The notes under the pieces are model-generated. The model worked only from the letters and a program-made list of their open reading frames with translations, was not told the origin of the DNA and did no database searches. 42,011 nucleotides of DNA from a bacterium (GTDB taxonomy: Bacteria; Desulfobacterota; Desulfobulbia; Desulfobulbales; Desulfobulbaceae): NCBI GenBank assembly GCA_030538155.1, contig JAUNUN010000026.1, positions 1 through 42,011 of the forward strand, written 5' to 3'. The first letter of the stretch is position 1. The number at the start of each line of letters is the position of its first letter. Shown piece after piece: positions 1 to 9,172 of the stretch. The position numbers and the translations under genes were made by a program.

Positions 1-582
1 AATATAAAAAAAAATAAATTTAATAATTTACTTTTTTTTTCCAACATTCGACCTGAGAAAGGGATCTTTGAATTTTTGGAACTTGCAAGATATATAAGCA
101 ATCTTAATATTAATGTAACATTTACAATTGCCGGGCCAGTTAAGGATAAAATTGTTGAAGGACAGATTTTAAATTATATCTCAAAATATAAAATAAGCAA
201 TATATCCATACTTGGCCCTATGTATGATAAATTTGGTAAAGAAAATTTATTCTCGAATTCCGGGGTTCTTATATTCCCAAGCCATGCCGAGGCATTGCCC
301 TTAGTTATTATTGAAGCGTTTTCTGCGGGATTACCGGTTATCGCAAGCTCGGTGGGGTGTATTCCGGAAATGATTACGAATGGTTATAATGGATACGTCT
401 ATAATGACTTTAATGTTGAGACTATTTTAAGCTATGTGCAATTTATATTTTCCGATGATGAAGCATATTTAAAATTTTCTTCTAATTGCAAGGCAAAATA
501 TCATGATAAATATGCAAGGGATATTTATAGGAACAAGTTGAGCAAAATTTTGGAACATGTAATGAAGAGTAATCACTCATGA
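1..582 (+). CDS. Glycosyltransferase family 1/4, C-terminal part (5' end outside window)
   Basis: The reading frame is open from base 1 to the TGA at 580-582, so the gene begins before the window. The TTG at 76 is not its start: the upstream in-frame residues (LLFFSNIRPEKGIFEFL) match the start of the GT-B C-terminal Rossmann domain, 'xLFxGRLxPEKG'. Further on, FPSHAEALPLVIIEAFSAGLPVI and the following GCIPEMI form the nucleotide-sugar binding E-x7-E signature of GT4 enzymes. It would transfer a sugar from a nucleotide-sugar donor onto a lipid-linked or growing polysaccharide; donor and acceptor cannot be told. Its DNA is strikingly AT-rich compared with everything to the right, suggesting separate ancestry. 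Its stop overlaps the next start (ATGA), so the two genes are probably translationally coupled. Confidence 0.9.
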   Translation, partial: NIKKNKFNNLLFFSNIRPEKGIFEFLELARYISNLNINVTFTIAGPVKDKIVEGQILNYISKYKISNISILGPMYDKFGKENLFSNSGVLIFPSHAEALPLVIIEAFSAGLPVIASSVGCIPEMITNGYNGYVYNDFNVETILSYVQFIFSDDEAYLKFSSNCKAKYHDKYARDIYRNKLSKILEHVMKSNHS

Positions 583-2741
583 ATCAACTTACGCAAAAAC
601 TCAAAAACGGCTCCATGCAGATTTTGGATGCTCCCTTGCCTCAACTCTCCTCTGGCACAATTCTAGTTAAAAACCACTATTCCTTGGTCAGTGCCGGTAC
701 TGAAGGGAGTACGGTGAAGGCGGCACGTTCCAGCCTGGTCGAAAAAGCACGTGCCCGACCACAGCAGGTTAAGCAGGTCATCGACACCTTAAGGACCCAA
801 GGTGTTACCCAAACCTACCGGGCTGTCATGAAGAAACTTGACGCCTACTCACCCCTTGGTTACTCCTGCTGCGGTGAGGTCATCGCTGTGGCACCCGATG
901 TGACAGGCTTCTGCGTTGGCGACCTAGTAGCCTGCGGTGGACTGTCCGCCTCCCATGCAGAGGTGGTCTGCGTACCGGTCAATTTATGCATCAAACTGCA
1001 TCCGGATGCCGACATGCGCCAGGCCGCCTTTAACACTCTTGGCGCTATTGCCATGCAGGGTGTGCGTCAGGCCGATCTGCGGCTGGGCGAAACCTGTCTA
1101 GTCATTGGCCTGGGTCTTTTGGGGCAACTGACCGCCCTGCTGTTGAAGGCGTCCGGCATCAGAACCATTGGCGTTGATATCGATCCGGCCATGGTTGACT
1201 TAGCCGTGCATCACGCCGTAGATCTTGGCCTTGTCCGCAACGCGCCGGATATTCGCCAGACCATTCACGACTTTACCAACGGCTTGGGTTGTGATGCTGT
1301 CATTGTCGCTGCCGCCACCCAGTCACTGGATCCCATCAATTTTGCCGGGGCCTGCTGTCGCAAAAGGGGCACCATTGTGCTGCTGGGCGATGTGGCAACC
1401 GGCTTTGATCGAGAACCGCACTTCTATAAAAAAGAATTACAGGTTCGCATGTCCTGCTCCTACGGTCCCGGCCGTTACGACCCCGAATATGAGGAAAAAG
1501 GGCGAGACTACCCGCCGGCCTATGTGCGCTGGACTGAAAACCGGAACATGCAGGCCTTTCAAGACTTGATCCATGCCAGGCGCATAGATGTCGGCTATCT
1601 GGCCACCCATACCTTTGATCTTAACGATAGCCAGGCCGCCTATGACCTGGTTATGAGCAAATCCGAGCCTTTTATCGGCATTCTGTTAAAATACGACAGC
1701 TCAAAGAAGCATGTACGCGCGCGTTTACCCCTCAAACCACAGGGCAAAACAGAAGGTACAGATGCCGTAAGCATCGCCTTTATCGGTGCCGGCTCCTACG
1801 CGCAAAGCCACCTCCTCCCCAATATTCCGCTCGGCATGGGTGTCAGGCCGGCCGGAATTTTGACCGCCACTGCCGCCGGCTCTCGTTCTACTGCTGACCG
1901 ATTCGGTTTCGAATTTTGCGCAGGCAGCGAGGATGACATTCTGAGCGATCCCAGTATCAATACGGTTTTTATTGCCACCCGGCACGACAGCCATGGCGGC
2001 TATGTCTTGCGCAACCTGCAGGCAGGCAAGCATGTCTTTGTGGAAAAGCCGCTCTGTCGAGCACCAGAAGAACTGCAAGATATCTATACCTGCTACGCCG
2101 ACTTAGCTCAGGTGGGCAATCCGCCACAACTCCTAGTCGGCTACAACCGGAGATTTGCTCCGCTCGCAATTGCAATGAAAGAAAAGATGGGCCAGGGGCC
2201 ACTTGCCGTTAACTGTCTCATCAATGCCGGCTTTATTCCGGCAGATTCGTGGATGCAAGACATGGACTTGGGTGGAGGCCGCATCGTCGGCGAAGTCTGC
2301 CACTTTGTCGATCTCTGCAACTTCCTCACCGGCTCACTACCTGTGAGCGTGTACGCCATCTCCTTGCCCACACCCGAACACCTCCACGACACGGTCAGCA
2401 TCAACCTGAGCTATGAGAATGGCTCCATCGCCACCATCAATTACTTTGCTAATGGTGACAAGAGCTTGCCCAAGGAACGTATTCAGGTATTTGGAGGCGG
2501 AAGTGCGGCCGTACTGAACGACTTCAGAGGGCTCTCTGTCTATGCGGCAGGCAAGAGAACAGACAAAAAACTCCTGAGCCAGAACAAAGGGCAGAAAACG
2601 GCGGTGCACAGTTTCATCGAATCGGTGCGCAACGGCGGCGCAGCTCCGATTACCTTTGACGATCTGTATAGCACGTCGCTGACCACCTTTGCCGTGCTCG
2701 AATCCCTGCGCAGCTGCGCGCCGGTATCGCTTCGCGGCTAA
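579..2741 (+). CDS. Bi-domain oxidoreductase: zinc-type dehydrogenase + Gfo/Idh/MocA
   Basis: A 720-aa fusion. Residues ~1-370 are a medium-chain (zinc-type) alcohol dehydrogenase domain, with a Rossmann segment around GLGLLGQLTALLLKASG and a following acidic residue (VDID) typical of NAD binding. Residues ~395-720 are a Gfo/Idh/MocA domain with FIGAGSYAQSHLLP near its start and the family EKP motif (HVFVEKPLCR). Such fusions are typically found in surface-polysaccharide clusters beside a heparinase II/III-like gene, as here. The likely role is oxidation/reduction of a sugar or nucleotide-sugar during polysaccharide synthesis; the substrate is unknown. The ATG at 579 overlaps the preceding stop. 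GC content jumps at exactly this junction. Confidence 0.88.
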   Translation: MNQLTQKLKNGSMQILDAPLPQLSSGTILVKNHYSLVSAGTEGSTVKAARSSLVEKARARPQQVKQVIDTLRTQGVTQTYRAVMKKLDAYSPLGYSCCGEVIAVAPDVTGFCVGDLVACGGLSASHAEVVCVPVNLCIKLHPDADMRQAAFNTLGAIAMQGVRQADLRLGETCLVIGLGLLGQLTALLLKASGIRTIGVDIDPAMVDLAVHHAVDLGLVRNAPDIRQTIHDFTNGLGCDAVIVAAATQSLDPINFAGACCRKRGTIVLLGDVATGFDREPHFYKKELQVRMSCSYGPGRYDPEYEEKGRDYPPAYVRWTENRNMQAFQDLIHARRIDVGYLATHTFDLNDSQAAYDLVMSKSEPFIGILLKYDSSKKHVRARLPLKPQGKTEGTDAVSIAFIGAGSYAQSHLLPNIPLGMGVRPAGILTATAAGSRSTADRFGFEFCAGSEDDILSDPSINTVFIATRHDSHGGYVLRNLQAGKHVFVEKPLCRAPEELQDIYTCYADLAQVGNPPQLLVGYNRRFAPLAIAMKEKMGQGPLAVNCLINAGFIPADSWMQDMDLGGGRIVGEVCHFVDLCNFLTGSLPVSVYAISLPTPEHLHDTVSINLSYENGSIATINYFANGDKSLPKERIQVFGGGSAAVLNDFRGLSVYAAGKRTDKKLLSQNKGQKTAVHSFIESVRNGGAAPITFDDLYSTSLTTFAVLESLRSCAPVSLRG

Positions 2742-2745
2742 ATTG

Positions 2746-4551
2746 ATGGCCCGCTCTCCAGGTTTTTATTGGGCACGCTTGCGCAAGGCATCCTGGCCTG
2801 AAATGCTGTACCGCCTGCGAGAGCAAACCTTTGTTGCACTTCTACGCCTGCGCTGCGCTACTTCGGGCTGTGGCCTGCGGATACCCGAACCATCGCCGGC
2901 TTTTTTAGCGGAATTACGCCTTCCCGAGATATACCCAGAACCTGGAAGCAGTTTGATTACAGTCGGGCCCATGCATGGCCTCGATGAGACGAACCTGAAA
3001 AAGGAAGAGGAACGTTTTCGAGAGGTGTTTTTTTCACGCATCCAGCTAGACCAGTTGGATTGCGATCTCCGGGCGCTGTGGGAGCCTGCCCGCCTGCAAG
3101 ATATAACTGCTGATTTGGCCGAAACATCGTGCCTCCCCCAGGCGGAACGGAAAAAGGACGCACTACAGCGTGCCCTTGCCTGGATAGACCACAACCCCTT
3201 CCTCTTCGGCCTGCACTATCTATCGGTTATGGAGTGCGCGCTCAGGATTCCCGTCTTTGCGCGCTGTTTAGCACTCAACACAGGCGACGACAATGCCCGA
3301 CGAAGATTGCTGGGCGCGACCTATCACCATGCCTGGCTTACGACCAAGCGCCTTTCACTCCACTCCTCGCTGGGCAACCACACTGTGACCGAATCTGTCG
3401 GGCTCGTCTTTGCAGGTGGAATCTTTGCCGAGAGCGCGACCGGGGAAAAATGGCTCAACATGGGCCTGACATTGCTTGAGCAGGAATTACCCCATCAGAT
3501 CCTCGACGATGGCGGGCCAGTCGAGCAGTCCCTGAGTTATCATCGTTTTGTGCTCGATCTCTACTGGTTGGCCACTGACTTCCTTGAACACAATAATCTA
3601 TACGACTGTTCCGGCTGGAAACCGAGGCTGATTGCCGGCGAGCACTTTCTCGCCGCTCTTTCCGATGAAAATGGCCTTTTCCCGAACATCGGCGACAATG
3701 ACGACGGCAGGGCTATCGCACCTGGGCTTGCTCCGCGCCGGGGTTCGCCCACTCGTCCGGTTGCCGTCGGCAAAATTCAAACCTTTCCCCAAGCCGGCTA
3801 CACCGTCCTTCGTGGCGCCAATGGTTCAGTGCTCACCTTTGACCACGGCCCCTTGGGCATGCCCCCCTTGTACAACCATGGCCATGCCGATGCCCTGGCG
3901 CTGACCCTGTCCGTCAAGGGCAGACAATTGCTGGTAGACTCCGGCACCTACCGCTACAACCAGGTGCCGGAGTGGAGGCGATACTTCAAAGGAACAAGGG
4001 CACACAACACCGTCACCATCGATGGTCTTGATCAGGCGGTGCAGGTAACGGGATTCATCTGGGACAAACCCTATGTCGCGCAACTCCTCAGTTCTTGCAA
4101 AACAGACGCGGGCATACGTCTTGAGGCCGGCCACAACGGCTACACCCGCCTGCCGCAACCGGTCGAGCATCGAAGAACCCTATTCTGGGTAGAGGATGGC
4201 TGTATCCTAATTAGGGATACATTCATCGGCCACGGTGAGCACACATTTGAATTAAACTTTCACCTCCATCCACAAGCCAATACCGTGGAACAAGATGGCT
4301 GGTGGCATGTGTGTAGAGACGATGCACGGCTTGCCCTCTGTCTGTTTGAGGAAGACAATTTCACCTGTGTATATGGGCAAGAATCCCCCATTCTTGGCTG
4401 GTATTCTTCCTCCTATGGTAATAAAGAGAAAAGCAGTGTATTACAAAAGCGGAAAACAGGAAACCCTGGGGCAGTCATCTTTACAACCGTATTGTTTTTC
4501 TCAGGACTGCCCTGCAAAGAACGGCTTTACCAATATGCAAAATCTCTATGA
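2746..4551 (+). CDS. Heparinase II/III-like polysaccharide lyase family protein
   Basis: The ~601-aa product has an N-terminal alpha/alpha-toroid region with conserved HSSLGNHTVTESVGL and DDGGPVEQSLSYHRFVLDLYW, and a C-terminal beta-sandwich with PLYNHGHADALALTLSVKGR, DSGTYRYN and KGTRAHNTVTIDG. These are hallmarks of the heparinase_II_III family. No clear signal peptide is present, so it may act in the cytoplasm or be exported with partner proteins. The longer reading from 2689 would overlap the previous gene by 53 bp and adds residues that look like out-of-frame translation; the ATG at 2746, four bases after the previous stop, is preferred although no strong ribosome binding site is visible. 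Next to the bi-domain oxidoreductase it forms a recurrent exopolysaccharide-cluster pair. Whether it cleaves, edits or helps polymerise the glycan cannot be told. Confidence 0.85.
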   Translation: MARSPGFYWARLRKASWPEMLYRLREQTFVALLRLRCATSGCGLRIPEPSPAFLAELRLPEIYPEPGSSLITVGPMHGLDETNLKKEEERFREVFFSRIQLDQLDCDLRALWEPARLQDITADLAETSCLPQAERKKDALQRALAWIDHNPFLFGLHYLSVMECALRIPVFARCLALNTGDDNARRRLLGATYHHAWLTTKRLSLHSSLGNHTVTESVGLVFAGGIFAESATGEKWLNMGLTLLEQELPHQILDDGGPVEQSLSYHRFVLDLYWLATDFLEHNNLYDCSGWKPRLIAGEHFLAALSDENGLFPNIGDNDDGRAIAPGLAPRRGSPTRPVAVGKIQTFPQAGYTVLRGANGSVLTFDHGPLGMPPLYNHGHADALALTLSVKGRQLLVDSGTYRYNQVPEWRRYFKGTRAHNTVTIDGLDQAVQVTGFIWDKPYVAQLLSSCKTDAGIRLEAGHNGYTRLPQPVEHRRTLFWVEDGCILIRDTFIGHGEHTFELNFHLHPQANTVEQDGWWHVCRDDARLALCLFEEDNFTCVYGQESPILGWYSSSYGNKEKSSVLQKRKTGNPGAVIFTTVLFFSGLPCKERLYQYAKSL

Positions 4552-5324
4552 ATGAGCGTTTACCCATTCTCAATATCTGGGTTGATCCAGTTAGCCGCGA
4601 AGAGGCCAAAGCGAGGGTGTGCGGTTTTCTGGAGCAGGGCACTCGACCCCACGCTATCTTTGCCGCCAACCCGGAAAAAAATTTTTCCGTGCCTGCCGAT
4701 GCCGAACTCTATGACTGTTACCGTCAGGCAGACCTGCTCCTGCCGGACGGCATCGGAGTTGTCTTGGCGGCCCGCCTGCTCCACGGGGCCCGGCTGCAAC
4801 GTCTGCCCGGTTCGGAATTTATCTTTGATATTTGCCGGCTGGCAGAAAATGGGTGCCATTCAATATTTGTCTACGGCGCTAGGGAAGAGGTGAGCCGCAA
4901 TTCAGTAGCGCGCTTGCAGCAGCGTTATCCCGGCCTGCGTATTGCCGGACGGGCCAATGGCTTTGTACCCCAGGAAGAGATGCCGCGCCTGATCGAGCAG
5001 ATCAACACCTCAGGGGCCTCAATTCTTTTTCTTGCCCTGGGTTCACCGCGTCAGGAGAAATGGTTTGCCGCCCACAAGAACGCACTAACCACGGTGCGGG
5101 TAGTGCAAGGCATTGGCGGCACCCTGGATACCATCGCCGGTACGGTACAACGCGCGCCGGAATTCTGGTGCCGCCACAACCTGGAATGGTTCTATCGGCT
5201 GGCTAAAGAACCGAAGAGGATTAAACGGCAAAAAGTGCTGCCGGTTTTTGCCCTGCTGGTTCTGAAACGCTGGCTGGGTATGCGACTTAGCGGCCCGGTG
5301 AGCCGCAGCGGTGGTACTGGATGA
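4548..5324 (+). CDS. WecB/TagA/CpsF family glycosyltransferase
   Basis: The 258-aa product matches the GT26 family over its full length: AANPEKNF and the PDGIGVV segment near residue 65-70 (the catalytic-base Asp lies in PDG), LPGSEFIFDI, a FVYGA turn, LALGSPRQEKW around residue 165, and the C-terminal VVQGIGGTLDTIAGTVQRAP followed by NLEWFYRLAKEP. Family members transfer ManNAcA, ManNAc or other hexoses from UDP-sugars onto undecaprenyl-linked intermediates at the cytoplasmic face of the membrane. The start overlaps the preceding stop (ATGA), and its own stop overlaps the next start in the same way, so genes 2746-5950 look like one coupled operon. Confidence 0.92.
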   Translation: MNERLPILNIWVDPVSREEAKARVCGFLEQGTRPHAIFAANPEKNFSVPADAELYDCYRQADLLLPDGIGVVLAARLLHGARLQRLPGSEFIFDICRLAENGCHSIFVYGAREEVSRNSVARLQQRYPGLRIAGRANGFVPQEEMPRLIEQINTSGASILFLALGSPRQEKWFAAHKNALTTVRVVQGIGGTLDTIAGTVQRAPEFWCRHNLEWFYRLAKEPKRIKRQKVLPVFALLVLKRWLGMRLSGPVSRSGGTG

Positions 5325-5950
5325 GAATCCTTCTCATACTCTGCTCCGCCCTACTTTACTTGTGGTCTGCACTTGTTTTGGGTCGTGCCTTTTTGGTGGT
5401 TTCCGAAACTCCGGTTCCAGCAGATGTGGTGGTGCAGTTTGTGGGACCAGACGATCATGTGCGCCACGCAGCAGCCGTTGGTCTGGTGGCGCAAAACTTG
5501 GCCCCCCTGTTGATGATTCCGGCAACATTCCATCTGTCCGAACGCAATAGCCAGGGCGAACTGGTGCAAGTGCCCAGCAAGAACATACGAGAGATTTTCC
5601 CCTGCGAGCCATGGAACGACAGCAAGACTTCCAGGCTGATGGAAGACACCCATAAAGAGCTGTTACTCGCCAAGTGTACCATGGACCGGTTGCAGCTCGA
5701 TTCCGCCATCCTGGTGAGTTCAGCTTCGCACATGCGTCGCATCCGGCTGATGGCTGACCGCGTGTTCGAAAAGAGCCGCTACCGCATCCACTGCGTTGCT
5801 GCTGAAGAAGGTGGCAAAAAACTTTCCTGGTGGCCAGATAACAAGGACTGGTGGTGGCTGACCAGGGAATACCCGAAAATACTGTGGTTCTTGCTGTACG
5901 CGCCCTTTGTACAGGACAAGGACGATCAGTTTACCAGCCACGCCTCTTGA
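5321..5950 (+). CDS. YdcF/SanA/ElyC-like DUF218 membrane-anchored protein
   Basis: 209 aa with one N-terminal hydrophobic segment (residues ~3-24) that could be an anchor or uncleaved signal. The central part follows the DUF218 pattern: a strand ending in ADVVVQFVGPD, an EDTHKELLLAKCTMDRLQLDSAILVSSASHMRRI region (the usual family form is 'E..T.EN...ak.ll......VtSayHm.RA') and a Trp-rich C-terminus. DUF218 proteins are linked to envelope and polysaccharide physiology without a firm biochemical role. Such proteins often sit in exosortase/EPS clusters, which fits the exosortase downstream. The match is to the fold rather than to a defined subfamily. Confidence 0.72.
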   Translation: MRILLILCSALLYLWSALVLGRAFLVVSETPVPADVVVQFVGPDDHVRHAAAVGLVAQNLAPLLMIPATFHLSERNSQGELVQVPSKNIREIFPCEPWNDSKTSRLMEDTHKELLLAKCTMDRLQLDSAILVSSASHMRRIRLMADRVFEKSRYRIHCVAAEEGGKKLSWWPDNKDWWWLTREYPKILWFLLYAPFVQDKDDQFTSHAS

Positions 5951-6120
5951 TGAAAAGCAATGCGGTGCTCACTTGGTTGCATATTTTCACTATCGGGCAG
6001 ATGCCTGCAAAGTACCAGGAAGCAAGTTGCCCCTGCAGGCGCTGGCCCGAACCCGGAAGCCGCAGCATATAGTGGCCCTTTTATACGTTTTTTCCACCTA
6101 ACAGAGCCAGGGAGATTGCC

Positions 6121-7716
6121 TTGAAAGCGCAGAGCAACAACATATCGGTTGACTGGATCAAGGTTGTGCTGTTCGGATTGATCCTGGCGGCACTCTATTA
6201 CTCAAGCTTTAGTTGGCTGGTGCTCAAAGACTGGCAGCGGGAAGACTATTCGCATGGATGGCTGATCCCGCTGGTTATCCTGTATCTGCTTTGGGATAAA
6301 CGGTACGTCCTGCAGGAAAAGACTGGCAAACCGTCCTGGCTCGGCCTTGCGGTCCTGCTGCCCGGTTTGTTTTTGTATTGGTTGGGGGAGTTGGCAGGGG
6401 AGTATTTCACCCAATACCTCTCCTTTACCCTGATCATCATCGGCCTGTGCTGGCTGCATCTGGGCTGGGAAAAGCTGAAAACTCTGCTCTTTGCCCTGCT
6501 CTTTACTGTGGCGATGTTTCCCCCGCCGAACTTCCTCCACGATAAACTCACCTTCCAACTCAAACTGATCTCCTCCGAGTTGGGCGTTCGCATCCTGCAC
6601 CTCGCCGGCATGTCTGCCTACCGGCAGGGCAATATTATTGATCTGGGCTTTACTCAACTGCAGGTGGTGGATGCCTGCAGCGGCCTGCGCTATCTCTTCC
6701 CCTTTCTCATCATGGCGATTCTTTTTGCCTATTTGTACAAAGATCGCCTATGGAAAAAAATTGTGCTCATCCTGTCCGTGCTTCCCTTGACTCTAGCGGT
6801 CAATGCCCTGCGCATTTCGGGTACCGGTATTTTATACAAATTCTGGGGGGCAGAGGTAGCCGAAGGGTTTTTCCACGAGTTTGCCGGAGTTTTTGTGTTT
6901 ATGACCGGGCTGGTTGTGCTCTTGTTTGAAGTGTGGGTTTTGTCCGGATTCCGCTCCATACGCAGTTGGGGTCTTGCCGGCGGAGGAACTGCTTCTGCTA
7001 GGCCGGCAGCAACAGCAGAAGGGATGCAAACCCTTCTTCCAGCTGAACCCGCCTTCAGGATAGGTCGTTTCTTTACTCCACCCCAGTTTCTGGTTGCCCT
7101 CGCCCTCCTGCTGGCCACCCTGGCTGCCGGACAATTTGTTGATTTCAGGGAAAAAACACCACCGACCAAGCCCTTTTCAAGCTTTCCCCTCAAAATTGCT
7201 GACTGGCAGGGAAGCCGGGGCCTTCTTGGTCAAAACATCCTTGATAGCCTTGATTTAAGCGATTACACCATGATGGACTACCGGCAGACCGACGGTCGAG
7301 TGGTTAATTTCTACATCGCCTACTACCAGTCGCAGAGCAAGGGTGAATCCATCCATTCTCCTGAAACCTGCCTGCCGGGCAGTGGATGGCGATTCGAGAA
7401 ATCAAGTGTGGTCAAGTTGCCGGTCGCCTGGGGCAACTATTCTGAGCTTCCGGTAACCAGTGCCATCATGAAGCAGGGCGAGAACCGTCAACTGGTTTAT
7501 TTTTGGTTTCCCCTGCGGGACAGGGTGGTTACCAATGCCTATGCTCTGAAATGGTACAATTTTTGGGATGCCCTCACCCGGCAGCGGACTGATGGCGCGC
7601 TGGTTCGAATCATTACCCCGGTTTACCCGGGAGAAGAACTCAAGGACGCCAACGACCGGCTCCTTGAATTTACCAAAGAGATAAGCCCGGTTCTGACCGA
7701 GTATCTGCCGCACTGA
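6121..7716 (+). CDS. xrtD: Exosortase with fused EpsI domain (XrtD-type, VPLPA-CTERM)
   Basis: The 531-aa product has two parts. Residues 1-~280 form the multi-spanning exosortase/EpsH domain. The catalytic triad is visible: Cys186 in VVDACSGLRYLFPF, Arg231 in NALRISGTGIL and His252 in FFHEFAGVFVF. Residues ~320-531 are an EpsI (DUF3485) domain with the conserved SIHSPETCLPGSGW. This EpsH-EpsI fusion is characteristic of exosortase D, which processes C-terminal VPLPA-CTERM sorting tags of exported proteins, usually in bacteria making an exopolysaccharide matrix. The start is TTG, supported by a GGGAGA ribosome-binding sequence just upstream. No PEP-CTERM or VPLPA-CTERM substrate is encoded in the window, so targets must lie elsewhere. 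It is separated by 170 bp of featureless sequence from the preceding gene and may have its own promoter. Confidence 0.88.
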   Translation: MKAQSNNISVDWIKVVLFGLILAALYYSSFSWLVLKDWQREDYSHGWLIPLVILYLLWDKRYVLQEKTGKPSWLGLAVLLPGLFLYWLGELAGEYFTQYLSFTLIIIGLCWLHLGWEKLKTLLFALLFTVAMFPPPNFLHDKLTFQLKLISSELGVRILHLAGMSAYRQGNIIDLGFTQLQVVDACSGLRYLFPFLIMAILFAYLYKDRLWKKIVLILSVLPLTLAVNALRISGTGILYKFWGAEVAEGFFHEFAGVFVFMTGLVVLLFEVWVLSGFRSIRSWGLAGGGTASARPAATAEGMQTLLPAEPAFRIGRFFTPPQFLVALALLLATLAAGQFVDFREKTPPTKPFSSFPLKIADWQGSRGLLGQNILDSLDLSDYTMMDYRQTDGRVVNFYIAYYQSQSKGESIHSPETCLPGSGWRFEKSSVVKLPVAWGNYSELPVTSAIMKQGENRQLVYFWFPLRDRVVTNAYALKWYNFWDALTRQRTDGALVRIITPVYPGEELKDANDRLLEFTKEISPVLTEYLPH

Positions 7717-7744
7717 TAGATCAGGGCGTAAAGACATAAGAGAA

Positions 7745-7776
7745 AGCGACCTGGCCTGTTACTTGGCCAGGTCGCT
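7745..7776. terminator. Perfect 12-bp hairpin between convergent genes
   Basis: Bases 7745-7756 (AGCGACCTGGCC) pair perfectly with 7765-7776 around an 8-base loop. Read on the minus strand the stem is followed by TTTCTCTTATGTCTTT, so it is best placed to end transcription of the nucleotide-sugar dehydrogenase gene. It may also act on the convergent exosortase transcript, although the plus side lacks a T run. Confidence 0.65.
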
Positions 7777-7825
7777 CGTGTTAGAAACCCGCGCGTTACT
7801 GACTTTTGCCCGGGTTCAGACAACC

Positions 7826-9103
7826 CTACAGGCTGCCATCCACCGTCTCCCTGGGAAGTGCGCCTTTAACATCATAGATAACAGCGGGTGACACACAGTA
7901 GCTGCGCAATTCCTCGGCCGTGAGGGCGCAGAACTGCCGATGGGCCACTGCCAGGACAATGGCATCATACTGGTGCTGTTCTACAGCCCCGATCATGTTG
8001 ATGGAGAAATGCTTGCAGGCTTCTGCGGGATCAACCCAAGGATCATAGACGTCGATCCGTGCTCCATAGCTTTGTAGTTCTTCAATTATATCAATCACCG
8101 CAGTATTGCGGAGATCCGGACAATTTTCCTTAAAGGATAAGCCAAGAATCAGGATATGCGCATCCGCCACATGGATTCGCTTTTTCAGCATGAGCTTGAC
8201 CGTTTCAGCGGCGACATACCGGCCCATGTTATCGTTGATGCGCCGTCCTGCCAGGATCATTTCCGGGTGGTATCCTACTTCCTGCGCCTTATGGGTGAGA
8301 TAGTAGGGATCAACACTGATACAATGCCCTCCGACCAATCCGGGGCGGAAGTGTAAAAAATTCCATTTCGTGCCGGCGGCCTCCAGTACTTCAAGGGTAT
8401 TGATGCCTAAACGGTTAAAAATGAGTGCCAATTCGTTGACCAGGGCGATGTTGATATCCCGCTGAGTGTTTTCTATGACCTTGGCCGCTTCCGCAACGCG
8501 AATGGAACTCACCTTAAAGGTTCCGGCAGTGACTACGCACTGGTAGAGCCGATCAACAAAATCCGCAACTTCCGGATTGGAGCCGGAAGTTACCTTGATA
8601 ATTGTGGTGAGACGGCGCTGTGAATCTCCTGGATTGATACGCTCCGGACTATAGCCGACAAAAAAACCCTGATTGAAGCGAAGACCCGAACAGCGCTCAA
8701 GAATAGGTACGCAGACCTCTTCCGTGGCGCCTGGATAGACTGTTGATTCGTAAATAACCACATCATCCTTTTTCAAGACCGCGCCCACTGTTTCACTGGC
8801 CAGAATCAATGGCGATAAATCCGGGGTCTTGTTGCTGTCAATCGGTGTAGGCACGGCAACGATAAAAACATTGCACTCCCGCAAATCTTCCAGTGAACAA
8901 CTAAAACGGAGATTGGTAGCGACTTGCAATTCTGCACTAGCTACTTCCAAAGTGTGATCTTTACACTGCTTCAGTTCTTCTATTCTTTCCTTCTTTTTGT
9001 CAAAACCTAGGGTCGGCCATTTTTTGCTGAACTCTACGGCAAGCGGCAGGCCGACATAGCCAAGGCCAATGATTGCGATCCGCACGTTTTCTAAAGAAGG
9101 CAT
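7826..9103 (-). CDS. Nucleotide-sugar 6-dehydrogenase (TviB/WbpO-type UDP-HexNAc dehydrogenase)
   Basis: 425 aa from the ATG at 9103. It belongs to the UDP-glucose/GDP-mannose dehydrogenase superfamily: NAD-binding GLGYVG at residues 13-18, a central dimerisation domain with RVAEAAKVIENTQRDINIAL, and the catalytic cysteine (Cys261) in GLVGGHCISVDPYYL. The segment AAGTKWNFLHFRPGLVGG is typical of the TviB/WbpO branch, which oxidises UDP-GlcNAc or UDP-GalNAc to the uronic acid for capsule and O-antigen synthesis. The ATG at 9103 is preferred over 9160 because family members begin right before this Rossmann strand and an AAGGAT sequence precedes it; the earlier start lies only 13 bp from an insertion-sequence remnant. 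It points towards the EPS cluster and probably supplies it with a uronic-acid precursor. Confidence 0.9.
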   Translation of the reverse strand: MPSLENVRIAIIGLGYVGLPLAVEFSKKWPTLGFDKKKERIEELKQCKDHTLEVASAELQVATNLRFSCSLEDLRECNVFIVAVPTPIDSNKTPDLSPLILASETVGAVLKKDDVVIYESTVYPGATEEVCVPILERCSGLRFNQGFFVGYSPERINPGDSQRRLTTIIKVTSGSNPEVADFVDRLYQCVVTAGTFKVSSIRVAEAAKVIENTQRDINIALVNELALIFNRLGINTLEVLEAAGTKWNFLHFRPGLVGGHCISVDPYYLTHKAQEVGYHPEMILAGRRINDNMGRYVAAETVKLMLKKRIHVADAHILILGLSFKENCPDLRNTAVIDIIEELQSYGARIDVYDPWVDPAEACKHFSINMIGAVEQHQYDAIVLAVAHRQFCALTAEELRSYCVSPAVIYDVKGALPRETVDGSL

Positions 9104-9172
9104 GAGGGTATCCTTTACCTGGTTTAATGAGGGATATTGATGGGTTGAAACTGATTGCATATATCTCTCGAA

